From an uncultured Erysipelotrichaceae bacterium (lineage in GTDB: Bacteria; Bacillota_I; Bacilli_A; Erysipelotrichales; Erysipelotrichaceae), in NCBI GenBank assembly GCA_902803275.1, contig CADCPE010000059.1, positions 1 to 10,115 on the forward strand: a DNA stretch of 10,115 nt, read 5' to 3'. The position numbers and the translations under genes are program-made. Shown piece after piece: positions 1 through 7,175 of the stretch. The notes beneath the pieces were generated by a model that worked only from the letters and a program-made list of their open reading frames with translations, was not told the origin of the DNA and ran no database searches. How positions within the stretch are numbered: the stretch's first letter is position 1; each line of letters opens with the position of its first letter.

Positions 1-1542
1 AGGCGAAGCCGGATTGCTGTAACCTGCAGGAAGCAGATCCTTTGGTTCTGATTCAAACCAGATATTTGAACCATGTTCATCAAACAGCTTTGCGATATGT
101 TCAAAGACATCCTTGTCGATGATCGGAGTCTTGTCTTCGTTATAGATGATCGGGATCGGAACGCCCCAGAGTCTCTGGCGGGAAATGCACCAGTCCTTGC
201 GGTCCTTGACCATGTTGGTGAGCCTGAGCTCGCCGAACGAGTTGATCCACTTGACGTTCTTTATAGCTTCAAGCAGCTGTGGCTTGATCTTCTCTATTGA
301 GGCAAACCATTGTGTCGTTGCTCTGAAGATGACCGGTTTCTTAAGTCTGTCGTCATGCGGATATGAGTGGGTGATCTTCTCAAGCGCCATCAAGACGCCC
401 TTCTCCTCCAGCTTCTCGATGATGATCTTGTTGGCATCAAGCACAAACTTGCCTCTGACAAATTCCGGAGCTTCATCAGTGAAGCAGCCTCTTTCATCAA
501 CAGGACATACGGTAGGCAGGCCATACCTTTGAGTTGTATAGAAGTCATCGAGACCATGACCGCCGGCAGTATGGACACATCCGGTACCGTCTTCATCAGT
601 GACATAGTCAGCCAGACAGACCAGAGATTCCCTGTCATCATACAGGACATGATGGCATGTGACATATTCAAGTTCCTTGCCTTTATAGGTCTTGAGGACC
701 TTGTATTCATTCAGACCAAATTTAGCCATCAGTTTTTCAACTAAAGAACCAAGAACGATCAGCTTGCCCTTTTCGGTCTCTACGACCGCATAGGTGAATT
801 CCGGAGAAAGCGTGATCGCGGTATTGGCAGGCAAAGTCCAAGGAGTGGTCGTCCAGATGACGAATTTCTCATCACCATCCAGCACACCCTTGCCGTCCTT
901 GACATCAAAAGATACGAAGATCGTTGAATCTTCTCTGTCGAAGTAGACGATCTCGGAATCGGCGATCGCTGTCTCCTGGTAAGGTGACCAGTAGATCGGC
1001 TTGAGTCCCTGGAAGATCATGCCGTCAAGAGCCATCTTCGCAAAGGACCTGATCTGACGTCCTTCAAATTCCTTGCGCAGAGTGATATATGGATGTTCAT
1101 AGTCAGCGACCTGACCCAGACGCTTTTCGGTTTCCATCTGCTGAGCGATCTGCTTGTGGGCGTACTCTTCACACTTCTCTCTGAATTCTCTTGGTGAGAC
1201 TTCCTTGCGGTTTACGCCGAGCTTCTGAACAGCGTTCTCGATCGGCAGTCCGTGAGTATCCCAGCCCGGGAAAAACGGCGTGTAGTATCCGGCCATCGCT
1301 CTTGATCTGACGATGAAGTCCTTGATGATACGGTTCATAGCCGTGCCGGCATGAAGATTGCCGTTGGCATAAGGTGGGCCATCATGCAGGACAAAAGGAG
1401 TCTTATCCTTGTTTTTTTCCAGGATCTTGTGATAGTGGTCATCATCCTGCCACTTTTTCAATATCTGCGGTTCCTTGTTAGGAAGGTTGCCTCTCATCTC
1501 GAAATCGGTCTTAGGCATGTGCAATGTGTCTTTGTATTCCAT
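1..1542 (-). CDS. ileS: Isoleucyl-tRNA synthetase, N-terminal 514 residues (runs off the left edge)
   Basis: Charges tRNA-Ile with isoleucine in the cytoplasm (class I synthetase). The reading frame stays open from the ATG at 1542 to base 1, so the gene is cut by the window, not broken. Visible parts in order: the Rossmann-fold start with HDGPPYANGN and a HIGH-like motif reading HAGT at residues 64-67; PGWDTHGLPIE shortly after; the CP1 editing domain with WTTTPWTLP (230-238) and GTGCVHTAGGHGLDDF (319-334), where D332 matches the editing aspartate of the family; and the second catalytic block DWCISRQRLWG (450-460). The KMSKS region and the C-terminal anticodon-binding part lie outside the window. 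The start is set by a GGAGG site five bases upstream (1548-1553). A T-box leader with an AUC specifier precedes it, which independently supports the identity. The second His of the HIGH motif is Thr here. Confidence 0.97.
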   Translation of the reverse strand, partial: MEYKDTLHMPKTDFEMRGNLPNKEPQILKKWQDDDHYHKILEKNKDKTPFVLHDGPPYANGNLHAGTAMNRIIKDFIVRSRAMAGYYTPFFPGWDTHGLPIENAVQKLGVNRKEVSPREFREKCEEYAHKQIAQQMETEKRLGQVADYEHPYITLRKEFEGRQIRSFAKMALDGMIFQGLKPIYWSPYQETAIADSEIVYFDREDSTIFVSFDVKDGKGVLDGDEKFVIWTTTPWTLPANTAITLSPEFTYAVVETEKGKLIVLGSLVEKLMAKFGLNEYKVLKTYKGKELEYVTCHHVLYDDRESLVCLADYVTDEDGTGCVHTAGGHGLDDFYTTQRYGLPTVCPVDERGCFTDEAPEFVRGKFVLDANKIIIEKLEEKGVLMALEKITHSYPHDDRLKKPVIFRATTQWFASIEKIKPQLLEAIKNVKWINSFGELRLTNMVKDRKDWCISRQRLWGVPIPIIYNEDKTPIIDKDVFEHIAKLFDEHGSNIWFESEPKDLLPAGYSNPASP

Positions 1543-1563
1543 ATAATCCTCCGTATTTAAATA

Positions 1564-1607
1564 AAAAAGGTGGCCTAAGGGTGCATGATAGAGCACGGTA
1601 CCACCTT
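1564..1607 (-). terminator. T-box-controlled intrinsic terminator before ileS
   Basis: On the minus strand AAGGTGG (1601-1607) pairs with CCACCTT, with an inner GTGC/GCAC stem, and a run of T follows. The 5' arm contains the T-box sequence, so the terminator and the tRNA-stabilised antiterminator exclude each other. Its 3' end lies about 20 bases before the ileS start. Confidence 0.9.
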
Positions 1608-1723
1608 AATGTTTAACTCAAACTCTTAACGCGAGTAACGCCGATGTTTTTGACATCAGAGCTCATAAGTGATTTTCAAATGACTGTGTACTGATTTGCA
1701 CCGGCCATCAGTTCTCTAAGCCA
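1564..1723 (-). promoter_or_regulatory. Isoleucine-specific T-box leader of ileS
   Basis: RNA leader that binds uncharged tRNA-Ile and then lets transcription continue into ileS. On the minus strand, stem I starts with GCTTA (1717-1721), followed by the family signatures AGAGAACTGATGG (1705-1717) and GGTGCAAATCAG (1691-1702), and closes with TGAGC (1661-1665). The specifier loop reads AAATCAC, giving codon ATC (Ile) at 1671-1673 followed by the usual purine. A stem III hairpin lies at 1641-1659. The T-box sequence AAGGTGGTACCG is at 1596-1607; its TGGT bulge can pair with the ACCA end of tRNA-Ile. I see no convincing -35/-10 pair between sepF and stem I, so the leader may be fed partly by readthrough from cof-sepF. 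Motif recognition is direct; the function is established for the family. Confidence 0.95.
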
Positions 1724-1753
1724 CATATCAATTGAACATGTCTTAATCCTAGC

Positions 1754-2155
1754 TTAATCTTCGTCAGAATTCAGGTTGATGTCTCCGCCAACCTGCAGGT
1801 TTTTCGGTGAACATAAGATGACGTTGTCACCGACTTTCTTGATCGAACCGTCAACGCCATATACGACACCTGACAAAAAGTCGATGATCCTCTGACGGTA
1901 TTCAGAAGGCATTCTGTGCAGATTCACACAGCATGCACGCTTGCTTTTTATATGATGACCGATCTCTTCAGCCTCATCAAAATTCCTCGGTTCAAATAGA
2001 ACGATATTTGTATTGGCTGTGATCGCTGAAGAACCGGATAAAGTACCTCTCTCATAAGGAGATACAGCTTCAGCTTCTTCAGGAGTCAGTTCCAGCTGCT
2101 CATCATCTTCATCTTCAGGAGCAATGAAATCTCTAAATTTATCCGCAAGTCCCAT
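1754..2155 (-). CDS. sepF: Cell division protein SepF
   Basis: SepF polymerises into arcs and anchors FtsZ filaments to the membrane during septation. The 133-residue protein has the family layout: a short amphipathic N-terminal helix (MGLADKFRDFI) of the membrane-binding type, an acidic linker (about residues 14-30), then the SepF core from about residue 50 to 125 with IVLFEPRNFDEAEEI, CCVNLHRM, RIIDFLSGVVYG and the C-terminal VILCSP. The usual VVVNL stretch reads CCVNL. The start has a clear AAAGGAGAG site. It follows the HAD phosphatase gene by 36 bases and precedes the T-box of ileS. In many Bacillota sepF and ileS lie in one division cluster with ylmG, ylmH and divIVA; those genes are absent between them here. 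Confidence 0.95.
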   Translation of the reverse strand: MGLADKFRDFIAPEDEDDEQLELTPEEAEAVSPYERGTLSGSSAITANTNIVLFEPRNFDEAEEIGHHIKSKRACCVNLHRMPSEYRQRIIDFLSGVVYGVDGSIKKVGDNVILCSPKNLQVGGDINLNSDED

Positions 2156-2191
2156 GTTTTCTCTCCTTTAATACTAATCTATTTTATCAAC

Positions 2192-2986
2192 TCAAAGAGC
2201 TTTAATCAACTTGTGTTTTACCAAATATTCGTACACTCCGTCATCCAGGACGTCAGCCGTTTTTTCAAAGCCATAGGCATCAAGTGCCTTGTCGCAGTTG
2301 CCCATGGTCACGGGATGGCCTACTTCCTTGAGCATCTCCAGATCATTTGCACCATCGCCGAAACAGTATGCATTCTCTCTAGGTATGTCAAGGTATTCCA
2401 GAAGCTTTTTTACTCCTGTTCCCTTATTGACATCCTTGATGTTTATATCAAAGGAGCTGAAACCGTTATGCGGTATTGCATCCGCGTATTCCCTGATATC
2501 TTCGATCACTTCAGGGAAATCTGCATAATCCTTAAAACCGATCATCGCGATCAGGATCGGAGCGATGACCCTGTCCTCGCTGAAGAAGTCCGGACTGATG
2601 TTCCAGCTGTCCGCAAAGCTTCTGAACAAGACGCCGTTCATGGATTCCACATAGGCTCTGTCAAGGGTCTCGAATATATAGAAGCCTTCGTATCTGCTGA
2701 CGACTTCCTTTATCCTGTCAAGGGTCTCTTCTTTGAAACTGTAACTGTAGATCTCTTTTCCTGCAAATTCACCATAGGCTCCATTGCACAGAATAAAGCC
2801 ATCAGGTTTTAGATCATAGACCTGTTTATACAGCAGGCCTTTGCAGCGTCCGGAAGCGATCAGAACATGATCACCATTTTTCTGCAGCTGCCCGATCGCA
2901 TATCTGGTCTTATCGGAAATGTCAGGCATGCCTCTGGAACCATCAAGGATCGTCCCATCAATATCCAGGAATATCAATCTGCTCAT
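2192..2986 (-). CDS. Cof-type HAD-IIB family phosphatase
   Basis: A 264-residue haloacid dehalogenase-superfamily hydrolase, probably a cytoplasmic sugar-phosphate or nucleotide phosphatase; the substrate cannot be read from sequence. Motif I is FLDIDGT (D8 nucleophile, D10 acid/base), motif II is ASGR (S45), the motif III lysine is probably K188 in NKGTG, and motif IV is GDGANDLEM (210-218), which binds Mg2+. The cap between motifs II and III (about residues 75-185) is of the C2B type. I chose the ATG at 2986, which starts directly before the core strand. A TTG three codons upstream (2995) is in frame but adds only three residues. Neither start has a ribosome binding site; a TATAAT lies eight bases before the ATG, so the message may be leaderless or nearly so. 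Followed closely by sepF. Confidence 0.9.
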   Translation of the reverse strand: MSRLIFLDIDGTILDGSRGMPDISDKTRYAIGQLQKNGDHVLIASGRCKGLLYKQVYDLKPDGFILCNGAYGEFAGKEIYSYSFKEETLDRIKEVVSRYEGFYIFETLDRAYVESMNGVLFRSFADSWNISPDFFSEDRVIAPILIAMIGFKDYADFPEVIEDIREYADAIPHNGFSSFDINIKDVNKGTGVKKLLEYLDIPRENAYCFGDGANDLEMLKEVGHPVTMGNCDKALDAYGFEKTADVLDDGVYEYLVKHKLIKAL

Positions 2987-2994
2987 ACTCGTCA

Positions 2995-3000
2995 ATTATA
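2995..3000 (-). promoter_or_regulatory. Possible -10 box of the HAD phosphatase gene
   Basis: A perfect TATAAT on the minus strand ends eight bases before the ATG at 2986. A second TATAAT lies at 3007-3012. No good -35 hexamer is found 16-18 bases upstream of either, because that space is occupied by the liv operon terminator. If the nearer box is used, the transcript starts at or within a few bases of the ATG, which fits the absence of a Shine-Dalgarno sequence. Confidence 0.4.
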
Positions 3001-3010
3001 CATCAAATTA

Positions 3011-3034
3011 TATTAAAACCTCCTTTCGGAGGTT
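3011..3034 (-). terminator. Intrinsic terminator closing the liv operon
   Basis: On the minus strand AACCTCC (3028-3034), loop GAAA, GGAGGTT (3017-3023), then TTTTAATA. The GNRA-type loop and T-rich tail, four bases after the stop codon of the CBS-ACT gene, make this the likely end of the livJHMGF transcript. Confidence 0.85.
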
Positions 3035-3038
3035 CTCT

Positions 3039-3689
3039 TCAGAATTTCTGTTTGAGTTTTATGACGCTCGTCACATCATATCCGGCTTCCTTAAGTTTAT
3101 CTGCGATATCCTTGTAGCCGTTGATGATGACGACGATCTCGATACCTCTGGTGCCTTTGTATACGGCGATGTTGGAGATGGATACATCGTTATCAGCAAT
3201 AACCTTGGCAATTTCCTGAATGACCCCCAGACGGTCCTCTTTGATGGAGATCACGTAACGCATGCCGCTATGGTTGTAGCCCAGCAGGTCGATGAAGGCT
3301 GTAAAGATATCATTGTGTGTGATGATGCCTTCGAGCACGCCTTCCTCATCCGTGACCGGCAGACAGCCGATATCATTCTTTCTCATCAGCATAGCCGCCT
3401 CTTCAAGCAGCGCTTCCTTGCCGATAGTGATGACATCCTTGATCATGATGTCCTTGATCGACAGCTTGTTGAGAAGATAATTCAGTTCAAACACCGACAG
3501 AGTCGAAGTATTGTTTGGCGTATTGGAAGCGATCAGACCTTCCGTAACAAGGCCTACCAGTTTTCCTGCGCCGTCAACAACAGGAAGTCTGTGCAGCTTG
3601 TTTTCCGACATCAGATCAATTGCTTCAGAGACAGACTGATTCGGTCCGATGACAATAGGACTAGGGACCATATTATCTTTAACGTACAT
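3039..3689 (-). CDS. CBS-CBS-ACT domain protein of the liv operon (AcuB-like)
   Basis: A 216-residue soluble protein with two CBS domains (about 7-54 and 80-132) and a C-terminal ACT domain (about 143-212, beginning RYVISIKEDRLGVIQEIAKVIADNDVSI). CBS pairs usually bind adenine nucleotides or S-adenosylmethionine; ACT domains usually bind amino acids. The gene starts two bases after livF, with its GGGAGG site inside the livF end, and the operon terminator follows immediately, so it is the last gene of the importer operon. I infer a regulatory role that couples nucleotide or amino acid level to branched-chain amino acid uptake or use. No catalytic motif is visible. AcuB proteins have the same domain order, but a link to acetoin is not suggested by the neighbours. 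Confidence 0.9.
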   Translation of the reverse strand: MYVKDNMVPSPIVIGPNQSVSEAIDLMSENKLHRLPVVDGAGKLVGLVTEGLIASNTPNNTSTLSVFELNYLLNKLSIKDIMIKDVITIGKEALLEEAAMLMRKNDIGCLPVTDEEGVLEGIITHNDIFTAFIDLLGYNHSGMRYVISIKEDRLGVIQEIAKVIADNDVSISNIAVYKGTRGIEIVVIINGYKDIADKLKEAGYDVTSVIKLKQKF

Positions 3690-3691
3690 GA

Positions 3692-4396
3692 CTAACCTCC
3701 CAGGTAAGCTTTTCTGATATCCTCACTGTTAAGCAGTTCTTCGCCGGTTCCGGACATGACAATCCTGCCGGTTTCGATGACGTAGGCTCTCTTTGCAATG
3801 CTTAAAGCCATCTTGGCATTCTGTTCAACTAACAGTATGGATGTTCCGTTATCATTTATCTCTTTTATTATACTAAAAATTTCCTTGACCAGTAATGGTG
3901 ATAAGCCCATGCTAGGCTCATCCAGCAGCATGATCTTGGGCTTGCTCATAAGAGCTCTGCCCATTGCCAGCATCTGCTGTTCGCCGCCCGAGAGCGTTCC
4001 TCCCGGCTGTTTTCTTCTTTCTTCAAGACGCGGGAAAAGCTTATAGACATTGCGCAGATCTTTCTGTATCTCTTCCTTGTCGTTTCGGGTATAGGCTCCT
4101 AAAAGCAGGTTGTCTTCAACAGACTGCGAGGCAAAGATCCTCCTTCTTTCCGGACACTGAGCTACGCCCATTTCAACTATTTTGTGGGCAGCGACCTTGC
4201 TGATATCCACACCGTCAAGTTCAACTGTTCCGGAATACGGTCTGAGCAGACCGGAGATCGTATGCATCGTCGTCGTCTTCCCGGCACCGTTGGCGCCGAT
4301 AAGCGTGACTATCTCACCGTCATTTACTTCAAAGCTGATGCCCTTGATCGCTTCGATCACACCGTAACGGACAACCAGATCATTAACCTTCAACAT
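3692..4396 (-). CDS. livF: Branched-chain amino acid ABC transporter ATP-binding protein LivF
   Basis: One of the two ATPases that power uptake of Leu, Ile and Val (HAAT family importer), on the cytoplasmic face of the membrane. Its 234 residues match the usual LivF length. Walker A is GANGAGKTT (34-42), the signature is LSGGEQQ (135-141), and Walker B is IMLLDEP (155-161). The switch region reads VEQN where most ABC ATPases have VEHD, a known trait of LivF. QCPERRRIFASQSVEDNLLLGAY (written across about 80-102) is also typical. Two bases separate it from livG upstream and from the CBS-ACT gene downstream, so translation is probably coupled. The ribosome binding site, GGGTG inside the livG end, is weak. 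Confidence 0.96.
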   Translation of the reverse strand: MLKVNDLVVRYGVIEAIKGISFEVNDGEIVTLIGANGAGKTTTMHTISGLLRPYSGTVELDGVDISKVAAHKIVEMGVAQCPERRRIFASQSVEDNLLLGAYTRNDKEEIQKDLRNVYKLFPRLEERRKQPGGTLSGGEQQMLAMGRALMSKPKIMLLDEPSMGLSPLLVKEIFSIIKEINDNGTSILLVEQNAKMALSIAKRAYVIETGRIVMSGTGEELLNSEDIRKAYLGG

Positions 4397-4398
4397 AA

Positions 4399-5160
4399 TC
4401 AGTCACCCAAATAAGCCTTGATGACCTTTTCATCATTCTTGATCTCATCAGGGCCTCCTTTCGCTAAAAGTGTGCCGTAGTTCAGAACATAGATCCTCTC
4501 GCAGATGTTCATGACTAGAGACATATCGTGTTCAATAAGCAATATCGCAATATTGAATCTGTCTCTGACAAATCTTATCGTATTCATCAGATCTTCTGTC
4601 TCCTGAGGATTCATGCCGGCAGCCGGTTCATCAAGAAGCAGGACTTTCGGATTGGTCGCCAGAGCCCTGGCGATCTCCAGTCTTCTTTGTGCGCCGTAAG
4701 GCAAAGCACTTGCCTCCACATCCTTCATTTCAGAAAGATTGAAGATCTCAAGCAGATCGAGAGCTTTCTGTTCAATGAGTTTTTCATTGTCGTTGCGCTT
4801 GCGGGTATGGAAGATCGTATCAAAGAACGAATACTCATAAAGATTGTTCATGCCCGCTTTGACGTTGTCGATAACGCTGAGGTTGCTGAAAAGACGGATG
4901 TTCTGGAAAGTCCTGGCGATTCCCGCCTTGTTGACTTCCACGGTATTCATCTTTTCGATATTCGTGCCATCAAGGAACATCTGTCCTCTGGTTGGTCTGT
5001 ATACTTTGGTAAGCATATTGAAAACGGTAGTCTTGCCGGCACCGTTAGGACCGATCAGACCGACTATCTCATTAGGATATACTTCCATATCCAGATTGTT
5101 TACGGCAGTAAGACCGCCGAAATCTATGCCGAGATCCTTTACTTCAAGAACAGGATTCAT
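4399..5160 (-). CDS. livG: Branched-chain amino acid ABC transporter ATP-binding protein LivG
   Basis: Partner ATPase of LivF. The 253 residues carry Walker A GPNGAGKTT (37-45), a Q-loop region ARTFQNIRLF (82-91), a degenerate signature LPYGAQRR (153-160, where classical ABC proteins have LSGGQ; this form is usual for LivG), Walker B VLLLDEP (173-179) and the switch His in IEHDM (H211). The C-terminal tail ending in KAYLGD is typical of the family. The ATG overlaps the livM stop in an ATGA junction of four bases, with AAAGGAG about ten bases upstream inside livM, which argues for translational coupling. Confidence 0.96.
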   Translation of the reverse strand: MNPVLEVKDLGIDFGGLTAVNNLDMEVYPNEIVGLIGPNGAGKTTVFNMLTKVYRPTRGQMFLDGTNIEKMNTVEVNKAGIARTFQNIRLFSNLSVIDNVKAGMNNLYEYSFFDTIFHTRKRNDNEKLIEQKALDLLEIFNLSEMKDVEASALPYGAQRRLEIARALATNPKVLLLDEPAAGMNPQETEDLMNTIRFVRDRFNIAILLIEHDMSLVMNICERIYVLNYGTLLAKGGPDEIKNDEKVIKAYLGD

Positions 5161-6218
5161 TCTTTGACTTCTCCTTTCTTAAAGATTTTCTTGCCGAGTT
5201 TTTCCATCAGTTCCTTTATTTTTGCGCTGTTGGTCATCTGCATGACAACGATCAGAACGATCGCGTATATCAGCATGCGGTAATCCTGCAATGAACGAAG
5301 CAGTTCCGGCAGAACATAAAGTACGACAGTAGAAACGATGGTGCCATTGATATTGCCCAGTCCGCCGAATACGACATATACCAGAGCCAAGATCGAGGTA
5401 TTGAAATCAAATTTCGCCGGCTGAAGAGTCGAATAGTTCAAAGCATAAAGTGCACCGGCCATACCTGCCAGGATCGAAGACACGACAAAGGCCAGAGTCT
5501 TGGTGCGGGTGATGCTGATACCGATCGATTCAGCTGCGATCCTGTTGTCTCTGGCGGACATGATCGCTCTGCCATGTCGGGAATTGATCATCGAATAGAT
5601 CACAAAAAGAGTGATCAGGATCATCACGAAACCGGAAGTGAAATTGGAGATCTTTGCTGTATCGGTAGCACCCATCGGACCGCTGAGCAGCATCTTCCCC
5701 CCTTCAAGAGAAAGAGTGTTGGTAACAAAGCTCATCTGTATTCCGTTGGCATCAAAGCCAAGATAGATGTTGGTGATGAGTGACTTGATGATCTGGCCGA
5801 AAGCCAGGGTGACGATAGCCAGGTAGTCTCCCGAAAGCTTAAGTACAGGAACCGAAATTATAAAACCGAAAATACCGGATATTATGCTTCCGCACGCAGC
5901 AGAGACAACGAGTCTTAAAATATCATTCGTGATGCTGGAAACAGTAAGTCCGGAAACGATGACAGCCGAAAAGGCACCGATCGCCATAAAGCCGGCATGA
6001 CCAAGAGAGAGTTCTCCGGATATGCCTACGACAAGATTCAAGGACAGCGCCAGAATGATGTAGCAGCATGTCGGAACAAGCAGGCTCTTGAAAAGACGGC
6101 TCATACCGACCGTATTCATGATCACTTCGATCAGGATATATGCGCAGGTGACCATCAGGAAGCTGATAGTCCTGCTGCGGTTCTTTTTTGAAAACAGATC
6201 AGCGAAAATGTTCTTCAT
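5157..6218 (-). CDS. livM: Branched-chain amino acid ABC transporter permease LivM
   Basis: Membrane subunit of the importer. The 353-residue protein is strongly hydrophobic, with about eight to ten membrane segments, and contains the LivM hallmarks LALSLNLVVGISGELSLGHAGF (about 56-77) and the cytoplasmic coupling stretch VVFGGLGNINGT (282-293), which contacts the ATPases. The end is a basic, charged tail (KLGKKIFKKGE). It is shorter than E. coli LivM but normal for Gram-positive homologues. The start lies one base after the livH stop, with AAGGTG seven to eight bases upstream; the stop overlaps livG. Confidence 0.95.
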   Translation of the reverse strand: MKNIFADLFSKKNRSRTISFLMVTCAYILIEVIMNTVGMSRLFKSLLVPTCCYIILALSLNLVVGISGELSLGHAGFMAIGAFSAVIVSGLTVSSITNDILRLVVSAACGSIISGIFGFIISVPVLKLSGDYLAIVTLAFGQIIKSLITNIYLGFDANGIQMSFVTNTLSLEGGKMLLSGPMGATDTAKISNFTSGFVMILITLFVIYSMINSRHGRAIMSARDNRIAAESIGISITRTKTLAFVVSSILAGMAGALYALNYSTLQPAKFDFNTSILALVYVVFGGLGNINGTIVSTVVLYVLPELLRSLQDYRMLIYAIVLIVVMQMTNSAKIKELMEKLGKKIFKKGEVKE

Positions 6219-6219
6219 A

Positions 6220-7101
6220 TTACACCTTCACATTCTCTTTCTTGCCTAACAGGCCGGTCGGTTTGATTAATAAGACAACGATCAGGACCGTAAAGACGAT
6301 CGCATCGGAAAGCTGAGTGGAAATATAGGCCTTGGTGAGATTCTCGATTATGCCCAGAAGAATCCCGCCCAGCAAGGCACCTGGAATGGAGCCGATGCCG
6401 CCGAAAACGGCTGCAGTAAATGCCTTGATGCCAGGCATTGAGCCAAGGGTCGGCGATAAAGACGGATAGGTCGAACAAAGCAGGACTGCAGCAATTGCAG
6501 CAAGCCCGGAGCCTATCGCAAAAGTAATGGATATGGTCGTATTGAGATTGATACCCATCAGCTGAGCAGCACCTTTATCTTCAGCGCACGCTCTCATCGC
6601 TTTACCGATCTTTGTTTTATTAATGAATGTCGTTAAACCGACCATGATGATGATACACGTCACGATCGTTATGATGGTCAGATACGAAATGGTAAGCTGA
6701 CCGTTGAACAGTTTCAATGACCCATCTGTCAGCATGGCCGGGAAGATCTTGGTATCCGAACCGAACATCAGCTGTGCCGCATTCTGCAGAAAATAGCTGA
6801 CACCGATCGCCGTGATCAAAACCGAAAGCGAACTGGCTGCCCTGAGAGGCTTGTAGGCCAGTCTTTCAATGATGACACCGAGGATCGTTGAAAAGATGAT
6901 CGAAAGGATGATGCACAGATAACCCGGAAGGCCGAACTTGGAGAACGCATAAAAAGCAACATAGCCGCCAGCCATGATGATATCTCCGTGTGCGAAGTTG
7001 AGCATCTTGGCGATACCGTAGACCATCGTATAACCCAAAGCGATGATCGCATAGACACTGCCAAGTGCCAGTCCAGAAATCAGATAAGTCAGAAATGTCA
7101 T
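6220..7101 (-). CDS. livH: Branched-chain amino acid ABC transporter permease LivH
   Basis: Second membrane subunit of the importer. Length is 293 residues, with hydrophobic segments throughout. Family motifs visible are GLALGSVYAIIALGYTMVYG (10-29), LNFAHGDI (34-41), IGKAMRACAED (165-175) and the coupling loop AVFGGIGSIPGALLGG (231-246). The start follows AAAGGT about six bases upstream. The 74-base gap to livJ upstream is the only sizeable gap in the operon and holds a perfect hairpin at 7131-7160. LivM follows after one base. Confidence 0.95.
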   Translation of the reverse strand: MTFLTYLISGLALGSVYAIIALGYTMVYGIAKMLNFAHGDIIMAGGYVAFYAFSKFGLPGYLCIILSIIFSTILGVIIERLAYKPLRAASSLSVLITAIGVSYFLQNAAQLMFGSDTKIFPAMLTDGSLKLFNGQLTISYLTIITIVTCIIIMVGLTTFINKTKIGKAMRACAEDKGAAQLMGINLNTTISITFAIGSGLAAIAAVLLCSTYPSLSPTLGSMPGIKAFTAAVFGGIGSIPGALLGGILLGIIENLTKAYISTQLSDAIVFTVLIVVLLIKPTGLLGKKENVKV

Positions 7102-7130
7102 AATCTACCTTTTAATACAAATATTATAGA

Positions 7131-7160
7131 TGAAGGTTGCTGAAAAATCAGCAACCTTCA
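7131..7160 (-). other. Perfect 13-bp hairpin between livJ and livH
   Basis: TGAAGGTTGCTGA and TCAGCAACCTTCA form an uninterrupted 13-bp stem with a 4-base loop, 15 bases after the livJ stop codon. On the transcribed strand the bases after the stem read TCTATAATATTTG, which is not a proper U-tract, so a strong terminator is unlikely. I infer an mRNA-stabilising or processing hairpin, or a weak attenuator, that keeps the receptor in excess over the membrane parts. The TATAAT just after it (7123-7128) has only a poor -35 (CTGATT) at 17 bases and may be chance. Confidence 0.8.
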
Positions 7161-7175
7161 ACAAGCAATTATTTC

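Noticed and set aside
73..744. Several overlapping ORFs of 75-128 codons over ileS
   Set aside because: The IleS frame is open across the whole stretch with editing-domain and catalytic motifs; these are frame shadows.
2213..2812. 199-codon plus-strand ORF opposite the HAD phosphatase gene
   Set aside because: The opposite strand encodes all HAD motifs in order; the plus-strand translation looks like no protein family.
2919..3695. 258-codon plus-strand ORF opposite the CBS-ACT gene
   Set aside because: It lies antisense to a clearly conserved gene, has no family-like features, and is explained by the codon bias of the real gene.
4528..5283. 251-codon plus-strand ORF opposite livG and the end of livM
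   Set aside because: Antisense shadow of two well-recognised transporter genes, with no ribosome binding site or recognisable domain.
6215..6478. 87-codon minus-strand ORF overlapping the end of livH
   Set aside because: Out-of-frame reading within livH, whose own frame shows the conserved coupling loop and ends just before livM.
7123..7128. TATAAT before livH as an internal promoter
   Set aside because: The -35 at 17 bases is CTGATT (three of six matches) and falls inside the hairpin; A+T-rich gaps give such boxes by chance.
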